The notes beneath the pieces are model-generated. The model saw only the letters and a list, made by a program, of their open reading frames with translations, was not told where the DNA came from and ran no database searches. DNA of 64,000 bases from Lactifluus volemus (Eukaryota > Basidiomycota > Agaricomycetes > Russulales > Russulaceae). Numbering within the stretch: the first letter of the stretch is position 1; the number at the start of each line of letters is the position of its first letter. The position numbers and the translations under genes were made by a program. The DNA lies in NCBI GenBank assembly GCA_022376515.1, contig WTXI01000090.1, positions 62,001-126,000 on the forward strand, written 5' to 3'. This document shows, one piece after another, positions 29,256-39,294 of the stretch.

Positions 29256-32200
29256 CAGCGTTGTCATGACCCGGGTCTGACGAGGTCAGACCCTGACCCA
29301 GGGTCGAGTGGCGTGACTTTGATTGACCCGGGTCATAGGGTCAAGGGTCCGTGGGAAACTTCCATATCGGGGATCACGCAGCATCGATTATCGGATAACG
29401 CAGCATCGATTATCGTCCAACGTCCCGCGAAGAGTTGTGGGCCGCAGCAAGAGACACAAAGTGATAGGCAACATGAGTAATACAAATGTTTCAGTCAACG
29501 CCAACCTGCATAGCTAGAATCTCGATGTTACTCCCCTCGAGATTCTCCTCGCTTGAGTCAGAACACAAAATCTCATATGCTTCCATCTCGGTTTCCAGGT
29601 TCTGAATACCTCCTCTCCAGAACGAGTTCATTCCATCGGGAGGCGGGTCTTTGTCAGTTGGGTATTTGAAGAGGGTTTTGAGGGGGATAGAGGTTTTCTT
29701 CACTTGAGTAGCCTGGTGCGTTAACGTTGCCGAATTTAAAGGAGGAATAGTGATTCTCAGGGGTGGAGCAGGTGGAGTGAGCTCGTCATCATCGCCTACG
29801 TCCTTGTCGTCATTTGCAGAAGCCGCCCCGGCGATGAGAACCTCGGATAATTGATTGAAATCGAGCAGATCTGAGGCATCGGCGATGTCAAGATCAGACA
29901 GTTCGCACTTGGGTTCGCACTCAAGTTCGTGCCCAGATTCTTGCTCGCCAGCTTGTGTAAAGCTTCGTTTACCTCGAGTACGAAGCAGCCCTGCTTCCAG
30001 ATGCATTCGCTTGATGTCCATTCCCACCATGGTTGTCTTGCGAACTTTCTCGACGCCTAGTTTACTGCGGATACCTGTGTGAACAAGCCCCATATGACTG
30101 AATGCACGTTCACAGCCGGCTGAGTTGGCGACGACACTGAGAATGTGGATGGCTAATTTTGTGAGATGGTTGCGGCCAGTATCTTCACCTGTATCAATCC
30201 CTTCCCATATTTCCACCGGATTCGCTTCCTGTCCCTGTTGGATGTTACAATGGCAATAACTTCGAAGTACTACACCACAGCTTACCTTTTTCCCTGCAAC
30301 ATCTGCCCAGTCTGCCAGAGCCATGGCATCTGGAGAAAATTCCTCGCGTTTATTATAGTAATCCATAAACGCGGCTTGGAAATCAGCATCAACGGCCACC
30401 CTGAACACACGAGAGTGTAGACGCTTGAGCATGTTACACAACCCAATCGGTGTCAAAGCAATGTGTCGCCCCAGAAAGTCCCCACGGAGGAAGGGATTAA
30501 GGACAACGGCAGCAATAAATGGGTCCTGATCGGCAGCTGCCCAGCGCTTCTCGAGGCTAGTGAGAACCTGATTGCGCACATCCAAGTCCTCTTCAAGGTC
30601 GAGATTGGAATAAATGCGGTGGAGATTGGCAAGCGTTGTGAGAACATGATAGAGCCGTGTATTTGATGCTTGAGTGATATTAGCTGCAATTGCAAGTGGC
30701 TCAAGATGGCGGCAAGTCCTATTTATTGAATGCGAATCAGCAAGTCTATGGAACATAGAATTGTGACACTTACATTCTGACATGGTGCCAGAACTTTGGA
30801 TCTTCAATTACCCCCTTTACTGCAGCGGCCTTTGCCTGCTCGTCACTTTTGGAGCCAGCGCTCGCAATCATTGTGTCGTTATGTTTAAGCCAGACCACCT
30901 TCAAAGGTGTCTCAACGGTGAGAAGTCGTCGAAGTGAAAGATAGTGTGCAGTCCATCGGGTGAGTACTGGAAGGATAAGGGCCAAGACTCTTTGGTAAGT
31001 GTATTGTTGTTCCTGCCGAAATAATCCCAATGCACGACTGTGATTATTCATCCACTTTATCACATTCAAAGCCTTTGGGACGCAATCTTGGAATGGAAGC
31101 TTGAGAGCTAGGTAATCCCCAACAATAAGGTTGATTTGATGGGCCCAGCAAAGAATGATAATAAGCCATGGCATCAGCGCAAGAAGTAATCGCCGCATTT
31201 TCCGTGCATCCCCACCATCATCAGAGCATGCTCCGATAATCGTGTGGCCATAAATCTCCTCGCTCCATTTGATGTCCTCCACAACGAGGTTCAGAAGAGC
31301 TTCCCCTGTCTTTGGTTGCATAGAAACATCATGGGTTCGCATTAAATATGGCTATGTGGCAAGATATATTTAGTGTTAGCGCAGCGGCCAGATGTGGGAT
31401 TCATGCGCTCACCTCGAAGTCTACACTAACCATTGTAGCAACGATTGCCTGCTTAGCTTTGTTCTTCCATCCGTCTGTCTGAAATGTTGCTTTCCGTCCT
31501 CTCAGCTTCAGCTTTAATTTATCCTCAACCTTTCGCACTTCTCGATCAAGGATCGGACCTGATAAGGTTCGACGATCCGGCACTATTGCCCCCGGAACCC
31601 ACTTCTCAACAAATAAGCGCACTTGGGGATTATGTGCAGTGTTCCATGATGCGCGTATTGCAATGAGGAGTTTACAGAAATCCTCTCCAAACTCTTGCTG
31701 TAGCGGTGGGTTCCATGCTCTTACCGGCATCGCTGGACTCGACATGGCTGAGCCCTCCACAAAGCTCGATGCACGAGAGCGTTTCAGGGGCCGTTCGAAA
31801 TTTAGTAAAGGCGCAGAGAATAAGAGTGGGCTTGGGGCTGGGGATGGTGTTCCCGAGTTACTCCATCTGACAGTCGGATGAGGAACTTGGTCTAATCCTG
31901 TCACAATAGAAAGTTGGGGCAGACTGATTGAACGTCCTAGGGTGGGAGGATTTTCGCGGTGGGGTTTCTTCTGGTGGATTTCTTCCAGGGCACGAATTCT
32001 GATATCTGGTGCAACAAAACTGCATTTGCTTAGATGCGGGACCATTGATTGACCCGGTTTTCCTGAGATCGGTTGACACAGTATGCGTGCTACATAATAC
32101 AATGTATAATGGCTTCAGGTACAAAAAATTATGTAGCAACCTTGTTCCTCTCGCTCTGTATCTGTGCGGCCACCACTAACGCCACTAATTGCTGCACCAA

Positions 32201-32572
32201 TAACGTCGGCTTGTCGTAGCTGGTCCTGCTGATAATCGAGGCATGCGATGCACCATGCATTCTTGTAAGAGTTGTTGTTACGGAACAAAAGGCCATCAGT
32301 AATGAAAAAAATCCATGACCAGTGTTTTGTGGACATGATGGAGATTCGGAAAGGGAGAATGAGAGGCAAACAGAAGGATCAATCGCCTGCACACGATGTT
32401 TCAACGCGGTTTGTGCATGGCAATCGATTGTAACTCAGTAATCTAATCACATCGTGATCACATCCTAAATAGGTATGACCCTCATTTGACCCTTGACTAA
32501 GTCAGCCGACGCGACGTGACCCCTCTGACGTGACCTCTCTGACCCCGGGTCAGCCCGACCTGTACAACACTG
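29256..32572 (-). mobile_element. 3.3-kb hAT transposon, probably autonomous
   Basis: The ends are imperfect inverted repeats starting CAGCGTTGT on the left and CAGTGTTGT on the right (reverse complement). Both are followed by GACCCGGGTC-like subterminal motifs, and a perfect 8-bp duplication flanks the element. It contains a single transposase gene on the minus strand. Inserted into the FAS relic of the giant element, so it is the youngest of the three nested insertions. Confidence 0.94.
29491..32336 (-). CDS. hAT family transposase
   Basis: Cut-and-paste DNA transposase, multi-exon. From the ATG at 32336 the N-terminus has a BED-like zinc finger split by an intron (NAWCIACL ... MVPHLSKC). 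Then comes a Ser/Pro region, FVEKWVPGAIVPDRRTLSG, and the RNase-H-like core: FQTDGWKNK, IIGACSDDGGDARKMRRLL and CWAHQINLIVGDYLALK with the conserved C..H. Near the C-terminus is the hAT dimerisation segment VANSAGCERAFSHMGLVHTG and IRSKLGVEKVRK. Introns include about 30712-30775 (HHVRM/TCRH) and a GT-AG intron near 30226-30286 (AGKK/GQEAN). The last exon ends at 29491. No stop was seen inside the conserved blocks, so it may be functional. Exon limits in the N-terminal half are approximate. Confidence 0.85.
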
Positions 32573-32580
32573 GTGAAGCG
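32573..32580 (+). repeat. 8-bp target-site duplication, right (nested hAT)
   Basis: GTGAAGCG, matching 29248-29255. Confidence 0.95.
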
Positions 32581-32829
32581 ACCACTTTAGTCCGCTTTGA
32601 TACTCAATCATAACCAAGAGGGACTGACCTGCCAGGCGGAGATATGCACCACACAAAATGTATCCTCCAGGGCCGTGAAATCCATTCCCTGGTTGCGAGA
32701 TTGAGCTTGTAAGCGATGCACAGGTGTGCCCAGAGAAGACATATGTCGAGGAAGCTGATGATGCAAATGCCAAGTGAAGCCTTGTTGACGGCGGCCAGTG
32801 TTTTTTCTGACACGGTCACTACCCCAAAA
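32581..32829 (-). other. Giant hAT cargo right of the nested hAT
   Basis: Original continuation of the cargo before the nested insertion. Joining it to 29255 extends the FAS frame only a few codons (KAD, stop, SGRFTDYKN), so the FAS fragment may end or hit an intron here. A minus-strand frame with a hydrophobic stretch (SLGICIISFLDICLLWAHL) is not recognised. Confidence 0.45.
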
Positions 32830-32955
32830 GAGGAAAATTAGACGGCTCAAGCGGCTTGCGAGCTGAATCGAGCCGAGCCGCATAGTCGAATCGGCTCGGC
32901 TCGGTTCAGCTTGGTACGAATTACCAAAAACGGTTGAAGCCGAGCCGAAACCGAG

Positions 32956-32979
32956 CTGAGCCGAGCCGTGACAACACTA
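32956..32979 (-). repeat. Right terminal inverted repeat, giant hAT
   Basis: Ends ...GTGACAACACTA on the plus strand. The reverse complement starts TAGTGTTGTCACGGCTCGG. Subterminal GGCTCGG repeats extend leftward to about 32840. Confidence 0.93.
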
Positions 32980-32987
32980 CCGTAGAC
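32980..32987 (+). repeat. 8-bp target-site duplication, right (giant hAT)
   Basis: CCGTAGAC, matching 18080-18087. The LINE reading frame resumes right after it. Confidence 0.95.
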
Positions 32988-33387
32988 CATGTGGTCTCGC
33001 ATTGCCCACTATATACAGACGCCCGCCAAGAAATCCTCCGCCCGATCGACCGCGATATTTCCCTCCCCGTTCTCCTAGGCACAGCCGAGGGTGGTGCTGC
33101 CATGACCCGCTTCCTGAAAGCGACGCGCGCCTGCATAGCCCCGAGAGAAGCGTGGAACCCGGGATGATGTCCCCTTAGATAGATTGTACACCTTCTCACT
33201 GTAGATAGTACCCACTCTCTACTCCCTTCCCCGCCCCCAAAACAGCCATCCTTCCGTCCAGCCCAACGTTATACCTCACCCACATTCCCCCCGCCGCCTG
33301 ATCCATTCCTGTACCCATAGGGACCGCGTCTTTGTCATAGTCACATGTTGCGGGATATAAATGCTGATTTAAAAAAAAAAAAAAAAA

Positions 33388-33401
33388 AATAGTGCCTTAC
33401 T
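33388..33401 (+). repeat. Target-site duplication, right copy (truncated LINE)
   Basis: AATAGTGCCTTACT, matching 18042-18055. The first As overlap the poly(A) tail. Confidence 0.88.
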
Positions 33402-33890
33402 TCTTGCTTAGATCCACAATTGGGGTACCGACACCCCCGTCTCTGTCATAGATCGTTCTCCACCCGTGATATTCATCTCCGGGCCTGCAGGCTTTGGCGC
33501 ATAAAATCAAGAAGTGCCAGACGGACTGTGGGGAAAACATTTTCACACCAATATTCAAAGAGGAGAATCGCGATGGCGCCCAGGGGATGCGGTGCTGGTA
33601 AAGGAAATAAGGCGGTGACTGCATGAAAGAACCCGTGGTTGAACCCACCGGCGTTAGGGTGAATGGTAAGTCAAGACATGTGGAAGGCACGTGGGGTAGG
33701 AGAAAAGGGACAGGGGCAAATGGGCAGTCGGAACGGAAAGTACAGTAACAGGGTGCCCTGGTGTAAGGGCGCTTCAAGTTGACGTGACGCGGAACCTCCT
33801 CGAGGGTGGCCGCACCCTCTGGTGACGTATGGCATCCAGCCTACACAGCAGTACAAAAGCCCGCATAGAAAGGGCTGGACGACGCTCACA
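33402..33890. other. No gene recognised
   Basis: A minus-strand frame (33397-33777) is open for 126 codons and ends VDLSKK next to the LINE target site, but I cannot assign it. It overlaps the upstream part of the retroelement relic on the plus strand and may be a shadow. Confidence 0.35.
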
Positions 33891-34628
33891 GATGCGGTAA
33901 AGGTGATCAATTTCAACGGCTCAGGCAGAACCTCAAGGTGGAGAAAGACCACCAAGAGCGAGAGAAAGCCGTCGAGACGCGCATCTGGGAGCTGAACGCC
34001 CGAACCAAAGAACTCGAGATAAACAGAACAGCCAGCTCCCGTGTGAGCACAGGAACGTATTCGAGAGGAAGCACTTCGCAGGTGCCAGTGCCCATCCCAG
34101 GCGGCGACGACAGCCAGACGATCATATGTAACCAGCGCTAGCAGAATCCAGCAAGCCCGAGCGCGCGCCACGGAAACCGAGACGGCAGAGCTTCGGCAGT
34201 CAGTGCATGTGTATGCTCACCAGGCCGATTCCGACAGCGGGAGGGCGGTACTAGTACCGCGGAGGCCGGGAACTGTTCCCATGTACAGCGACGAGTGCTT
34301 CCGCTGTGGCGTACATGGACACCAATCGACACAGTGCAGGCTAGCGGAAGATCATCCGAACCGGCTGTCCCGCGAGGAATCCAGAGGGCACGCGGGTGAA
34401 GGGAGAGTTCAGCGCCCGTCGACTCAGGGAGGCCTTTCCCAGGCCAGGGAGCAAGTTGGAAGCAAGCCAAAGGGAATGGGAGAGACAGCACGCAGAGGAA
34501 ATGCGGCAGAAAGTGGACGTCGCGGTGCGGACGCCGCTCAGGGTATTCGCGGGCCGGGGCAGAAGGGCAGAGTCGGAGACGTCTCTGGAACGGGACGGAA
34601 TGGAACAAAGTGTAATCAATCCTCTTGA
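33891..34628 (+). pseudogene. Retroelement Gag/ORF1-like relic with zinc knuckle
   Basis: One plus-strand frame (to 34141) reads a charged helix (LKVEKDHQEREKAVETRIWE, LNARTKELEINR). Another frame (34203-34628) has a CCHC zinc knuckle CFRCGVHGHQSTQC with the C-2-C-4-H-4-C spacing, then a basic Gly/Arg-rich tail. Coiled coil plus CCHC knuckle is the usual layout of Gag or LINE ORF1 nucleic-acid-binding proteins. The two parts lie in different frames and no reverse transcriptase or terminal repeats were found nearby, so this is a fragment. Which retroelement class it came from cannot be decided here. Confidence 0.6.
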
Positions 34629-34739
34629 CGCGGAGGCACGACACACCGGGGAATGCAAGTCACGGTCCAGCTGCCGCAATAACTTGAAGGTAAGAGTACG
34701 TACCAAAAGCGTTGTTGGGGGAAAGGGAAGTTAGCAGCA

Positions 34740-35185
34740 ATACTTCGATGCTCCCACCTCAAATTTTGCAGACTTTATTAATAAATACATTTCATCTTTG
34801 TAGCCACCAGTGGCGAAGTAGTAACCCTCGGAGCGGACACAAAAATATAAGCCAACTGAGCAGATACGAGTACCGCCTGAGGGGATATAATAATGGGAGT
34901 TAAAATGGAGATAGTCGAATAGAGGAGGGGGTGAGACCCTCGAAACCGCATTGATGCAGGCATCCTCAGTAAATCGTCACTGGATGCGTCGGACTCTTCG
35001 AGAAGAGACACGGAAAATTATGAGCCCGGATGTAGCACAAGATACAGCATGCAGTCCGAGGGAAGGAGAACAAGTGTACGAGACAGGGAAGAGGGTATAA
35101 CATGGTAAAGCACAGGTAGTTCAGAATCGTTATCAGAGAAAAGGACGGAAGAAAGGACAGGTGGTGAAACGAGTGATGGCAGCGG
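34740..35185. other. Intergenic
   Basis: No gene seen. It is the 3' flank of the DUF6535-B1 gene. Confidence 0.5.
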
Positions 35186-37279
35186 TCATGATGACCTTAC
35201 ACTACCAGTTGACAACTCGTCAGCAAGCTCTGGGATGGTATGACCCGGAGTTTGTTGAGACAACAACCGTGAAGGAAAAAGGATGTGGAGGGGAATAGAA
35301 GGAGAAAGGCTGGAGGATGAACGGCTCAGAGTGGTGCTGCGCGTGTTATGGTCGACGGATGCGTGCACGAGGGAATCGAGTCCAACCTCCGAGCCAAGAG
35401 GTAGACTAACGTCGTTGCCATTCGAAGACATGAGGGTCAAAATGGTGTTGCGTGTGTCATGGCCAACGTGGAATGCGTGCCCAGGTGGATCGTGTTGGAT
35501 CATCGAGTCGCGAGGGAGAGGATCGCCTCGAGTTAAATTGTCGTGGAGATTACAAAGGTTGTCACGGATCCCCATAAGAACCTTGTTGCGTGGTGCTTCT
35601 CGATCGATTTCATTCCACAGGGCAAGAAAATCCTGCTGCAACCCCGGGAAAGTATTTCGTACGTCGAAATTATTGGAAAGTGATGGTAATATGAATGATG
35701 CGGCCACAGCCATCTCTCGATTATCCTGCAAAGAGTGAATGATCTGGCGGGTGATGTGGGTCAAGTTCGCAAGTAACACGTTGTCATTGCTATGTTCGAG
35801 GTGACCGCGAATGACGTCTTCCGGTTGGCCTAATTGATCCGCAGAGAGTGCAATCCAACGGTCGTTGTTCTCCTGTACGTTGGAAATTATACCAGCGACA
35901 ATGCACTGTGCGCACAAACCAATCTCCTCTCCTGTGCTGATGCCCTGCTGCGTGCTGTTTCCCGGGCTTCTGAGAGATTGCCCTATTTCCACGGACTCAA
36001 GAACCTCATTCCGGTCCCCGGAAAATATGTCTTCGAGGATTGACAACGCCGTTCCCGGGAGGCGCACAGCATCAGCAACGTTCACGCAGGCGACGAGGCG
36101 CCGCATTTTTTCCAAGTTCGAGAGAAAGGGGGACGACCAAGTATGTTCCAAGGTTTTCCTCAGGGCCATGTGTAGCTTCTCCGTTCCCAAATTGACAACC
36201 TTGCCCACAGGATCGCGGACTACTGATGACCGACAAAAGCCCGGGATGCTCTCGAGAAATTGCACCAAGTCGGAATCTTCAACGACAGCCCCAAATAGGC
36301 GTTTTAAGACGCGGTCATCGATCACCCCTGATGATAGCGACCTATCCGGAACCTGCGAATCAACAACGAATTAGGGTTGACCTGCGATAGACATGAAATG
36401 TATACAGCGCCCTCTGGAATGCACTTACGTTACCCAACCAAAATCCGACAATGCAATATGCAATAAAGCAAAGACATGAGCAACAAAAAACGGGGCCGAA
36501 GACAGCTTGATTGATATTGAAGAGATATATAGAAATGCCGACAAAGAAAAGCCACGCGGAAAGATGCATCATGACTCTTAACGCCCAAAAAGCCAGTGAA
36601 TGATACAATTCATTGGAAACGATTTCATGCATCCGCGCTCGGTAGAGGGAGCTGACCTTTGGAGACTTGGCAGCCAGGAAGTATTGAGGTACGGACTCCC
36701 GTATCATTAGAGCCAGAATCGCAGTGAAAATATTGAGACACAAGCTCATGAACAGGAGTGCGTTCGCCCAGATGGCATATCCCGGAGTAGAGAACCGTGG
36801 GGGTTGAGCTGGGGTGAAAGGGCGAGATACGTTGGAATCCCCGAGAACTTGAAGCTCATACATATTGCCGAGATAGAAGGCGGACGTATCCTGCGGGTCT
36901 CGCTTGAGGTCCAGGACTGTCATCGTAAGTAACGCCGCAACGACTGTAGCGAATAAGCCCATCTGTAATATTGACTGGTGTGTAAAGCGTCGTGATAAAT
37001 AAATAAAAATGAAGTATTCACAAAGATAACAACTTTGTCGACCCATTTGAGCCAGCCTTCAACCTTCGTATTGTCTTCCTCTGTCATCTTGCAATACATC
37101 GTGAAGAGAGGCACCGAGCTATCATCAAATATGGCCTTTGATTCCTGGTTCGGGGCTATATCTAGAGTAAAATTGACGGGGAGATTGGATAGGATTACCT
37201 TTGAGCGGATGGGTAACATACCTGGGCGATCATGATTCGCCGCCTCGAGATCAGGAACGTGGAGGGTCCGGTGGGACAT
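35186..37279 (-). CDS. DUF6535-type membrane protein B1 (short form)
   Basis: Exons 37222-37279, 37022-37161, 36429-36962 and 35186-36352 splice in phase to 632 residues. The N-terminus (MSHRTLHVPDLEAANHDRP) is followed by SSVPLFTMYCKMTEEDNTKV and EGWLKWVDKVVIF, the short-form version of the family signature. An intron sits at the same point as in the long forms. Membrane segments: MGLFATVVAALLTM, ALLFMSLCLNIFTAILALM, LSAWLFFVGISIYLFNIN and VFCCSCLCFIAYCIVGFW. The soluble part (FLESIPGFCRS, FPGLQQDFLALWNEIDREAP) resembles the long forms. The tail is Ser/Thr-rich. Function unknown. Next upstream neighbours are kinase-like genes. Confidence 0.9.
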
Positions 37280-37779
37280 TGGAGAAATCTGCTATTGAAA
37301 ACAGAAAGAGCTTTAAAATATTGCTCACCCCGGGATACACTGCCTTGAGAGGACCATACACGTTGCAAACAGCAAGGAATGGCATGGATCAGTGGATCAG
37401 CAGAGCTTACGTTAACCCATCAAATGCACAGCACGTGCAAGTGCGAAGTCAACATCGTCCGTCTGCATTAGGCAAGTCATGACGGGCCCGCTTGGGCCGT
37501 CGTCTACTGAATAAGCCCCTGCACGCACACACACATCAGGAGCGCTTCCATGTTGAAGCCGGCGCACGCAAACGTCTTGCAGGCGGCACACGCTTCTGGT
37601 GGGAGGGTAATCCAAAGGGATTGTAAATCGCAACGAAGCTCGCAGTGTCCTTGGAAATTTGACAATGGCAATGAGTGGGCTCGAAAAATGGTGATGGTTG
37701 GCCCAACGAAGGGAAGGAAAGAAAGCTGACACCTTAATGACATCACATTCTGAATACAATGCGGGGCATGTCAGGTGTG
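37280..37779. other. Intergenic upstream of DUF6535-B1
   Basis: No gene seen. Probably includes the promoter of the minus-strand B1 gene. Confidence 0.45.
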
Positions 37780-38640
37780 GATCGGATCTGGTGGCAGGGT
37801 GGCGCAATACTACGTGAGAACAGTATGCCCGGTCCTTCGAATCGGACCGAAAGCCTTAGATATCTCTTTCGATGTGATGGGGATGGCGGAGTGTCGTATT
37901 GCTCAAGGGTCATCGAATGTTGGTGAACTTCACCCCGAAGGCCGTAGGTACCTTTCTATATGTGATGACAGGGCGTACTTTAGCTCAGCTTTGCTTAAAG
38001 ATGCCGGATGCTGGTGAACTTCTGTACGTTTCTTTAATCTGAGGGGGTATCGCTGGATCTTCATCAGTCATCCAGTCACAAGTTATACCGATGGGCTACA
38101 TTGCTCTGATGTATAAATCGAAGACCGACAAAATATTGGAACGAAACATGAAACCAAGTGGAACTGGGCCATACGTCGATTCTCCGAAGGTTTGCATCTG
38201 GGACTTGTTGAAAGGACGGAGAAAGAGGGACATCATTAACTTCTGGGACTCAGGGTGCCGTAATTCGTTGACATCTGGGCGCCTTTGCAAGCTCCGGCGA
38301 CGAGAACAATTGGTTGATCGTCAATTCGTGCAGTCCCTCTGTAGGCCATCTTGAGCAGAGGAGCAAAGTATGAACACAATAACACGTACTATAGTGGGTT
38401 GATTATCCTTCAAAACTCATTGCCCGATTCGACTCAAGAGGGATGCCATCGAGGATGGTAGAAGACGGAGCCTGTAGCCATGAACTCTAGATTTCATAGT
38501 AGCGCTCCCACCACCACCGCTCTGTCATAGCGGGAGTCCCCACCTGTCTATCACATAGTTCATGGTAGGAACCTGTGCTGTGAGGACATGCAGTGCAGAA
38601 AGGGCAGCGATGAGGAAACTAGCTCATGACATAGCCAGAC
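37780..38640 (-). pseudogene. Kinase-like gene K2, core deleted
   Basis: Remnant of the family at 39295. N-terminal parts near 38450-38560 are recognisable by alignment of the DNA to K3. HPESQKLMMSLFLRPFNK and SQMQTFGE at 38190-38270 lead to a HR/intron stretch at about 38090. This is followed almost directly by the C-terminal segment (37790-38060), which has repeated VPKAFG-like units. The exon carrying the catalytic loop, DFG and APE motifs is missing. Not functional. It lies in tandem with K3, including about 100 bp of shared upstream flank (38670-38780 against 40805-40900). Confidence 0.7.
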
Positions 38641-39294
38641 GAAGTGCCGTTAAGTGAAACGTGACCTCATGTCAGGCTAAATATCCTCGTTTTCAAAGGG
38701 CCGATCTAGTGCTGGCTGCCATAGGCGGTTTCAACTTGCTATCCACCCTACATCCACGAGTCTTTGTCCACTATTACCAACGTGGTAGGGGAGACACGAG
38801 ACAGTGCGGTGTTAGCAACGTGGACACCCTCTGTTTTTCACGCGGTCACAGGCGGGCAGTTGAGACTCCGCTTGGCTACCCGCTCAGCGCTCAGTCCTCA
38901 TTGCAAAGCCTGCTTGTGTCCTGGGCGGAGATGGGCGAGGAGGGCTAGGCCCTTAAAGGTTGTCTAAACTCCGTCATACTACAGTCCCACCTTCGTGATA
39001 CCAAATTTAACCATCAAACTTCATGGAAAAACATGGATTACGTAAAAAGAGTCGCAATAAAAATTGGTACTTTAGGGATTGAATGAGGTTCTTGAGTTGG
39101 ACTGAGTGATCGCAATGATGGCCTCTGGTCCCTTATAGTAGAGTGTTTAATAATTTATCAATTCGGTTGGTGACTGTAAAGAAAAGAAAGCGGGAAAGAA
39201 TGTGATCAACGTGTATATGTACGACAGCACATGCAGTTCTCCTCGAGTATTGTGACGGCCTCATACAACCAAGAATGCCGCAAAGCGAGGGGTG
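38641..39294. other. Intergenic, upstream of K2 and downstream of K3
   Basis: No gene seen. 38670-38780 matches the K3 upstream region (GTCAGGCTAAA..., ATCCACGA...), showing that the K2/K3 duplication included promoter DNA. Confidence 0.55.

Larger units (their letters stand above)
18088..32979. mobile_element. 14.9-kb hAT-ended element carrying host gene fragments
   Basis: The ends are inverted repeats beginning TAGTGTTGTCA, continuing GGCTCGGCTC with two mismatches over the first 24 bp. A perfect 8-bp duplication flanks them. Subterminal 150-170 bp on both sides are packed with GGCTCGG-type short repeats in both orientations, typical of hAT transposase binding regions. Cargo, left to right: Argonaute relic, unrecognised fragments, I/LWEQ fragment, two broken FAS segments (one with a protease-like insert), and a nested 3.3-kb hAT. 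No transposase specific to the outer ends was seen, so it looks non-autonomous, a Pack-type element mobilised in trans (inference). Retained introns in the cargo show capture from genomic DNA. Without the nested hAT it is about 11.6 kb. Confidence 0.9.
18056..33389 (+). mobile_element. 5'-truncated LINE 3' end, split by the giant hAT element
   Basis: Only 18056-18087 and 32988-33389 belong to this LINE, about 434 bp. Joined across the hAT insertion, the frame reads CPCGEPLQTVDHVV then SHCPLYTDARQEILRP, LPVLLGTAEGG, FLKATRA and a stop at 33167. This is the CCHC-type C-terminus usual in basidiomycete Tad1-like LINE reverse transcriptases. It is followed by a 200-base 3' UTR and A19 at 33371-33389. 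The reading frame is continuous over the join, proving the hAT landed in an existing LINE copy. The 14-bp target duplication flanks both ends. Confidence 0.92.

Noticed and set aside
18088..32979. Starship-type giant fungal transposon
   Set aside because: No DUF3435 tyrosine recombinase was seen. The 8-bp duplication and hAT-type ends argue for hAT mobility.
18088..32979. Helitron carrying gene fragments
   Set aside because: Helitrons lack inverted ends and target duplications. Both are present here and no Rep/helicase frame was seen.
33397..33777. Minus-strand protein gene ending VDLSKK
   Set aside because: No family resemblance, and it overlaps plus-strand retroelement sequence. Kept only as an unassigned stretch.
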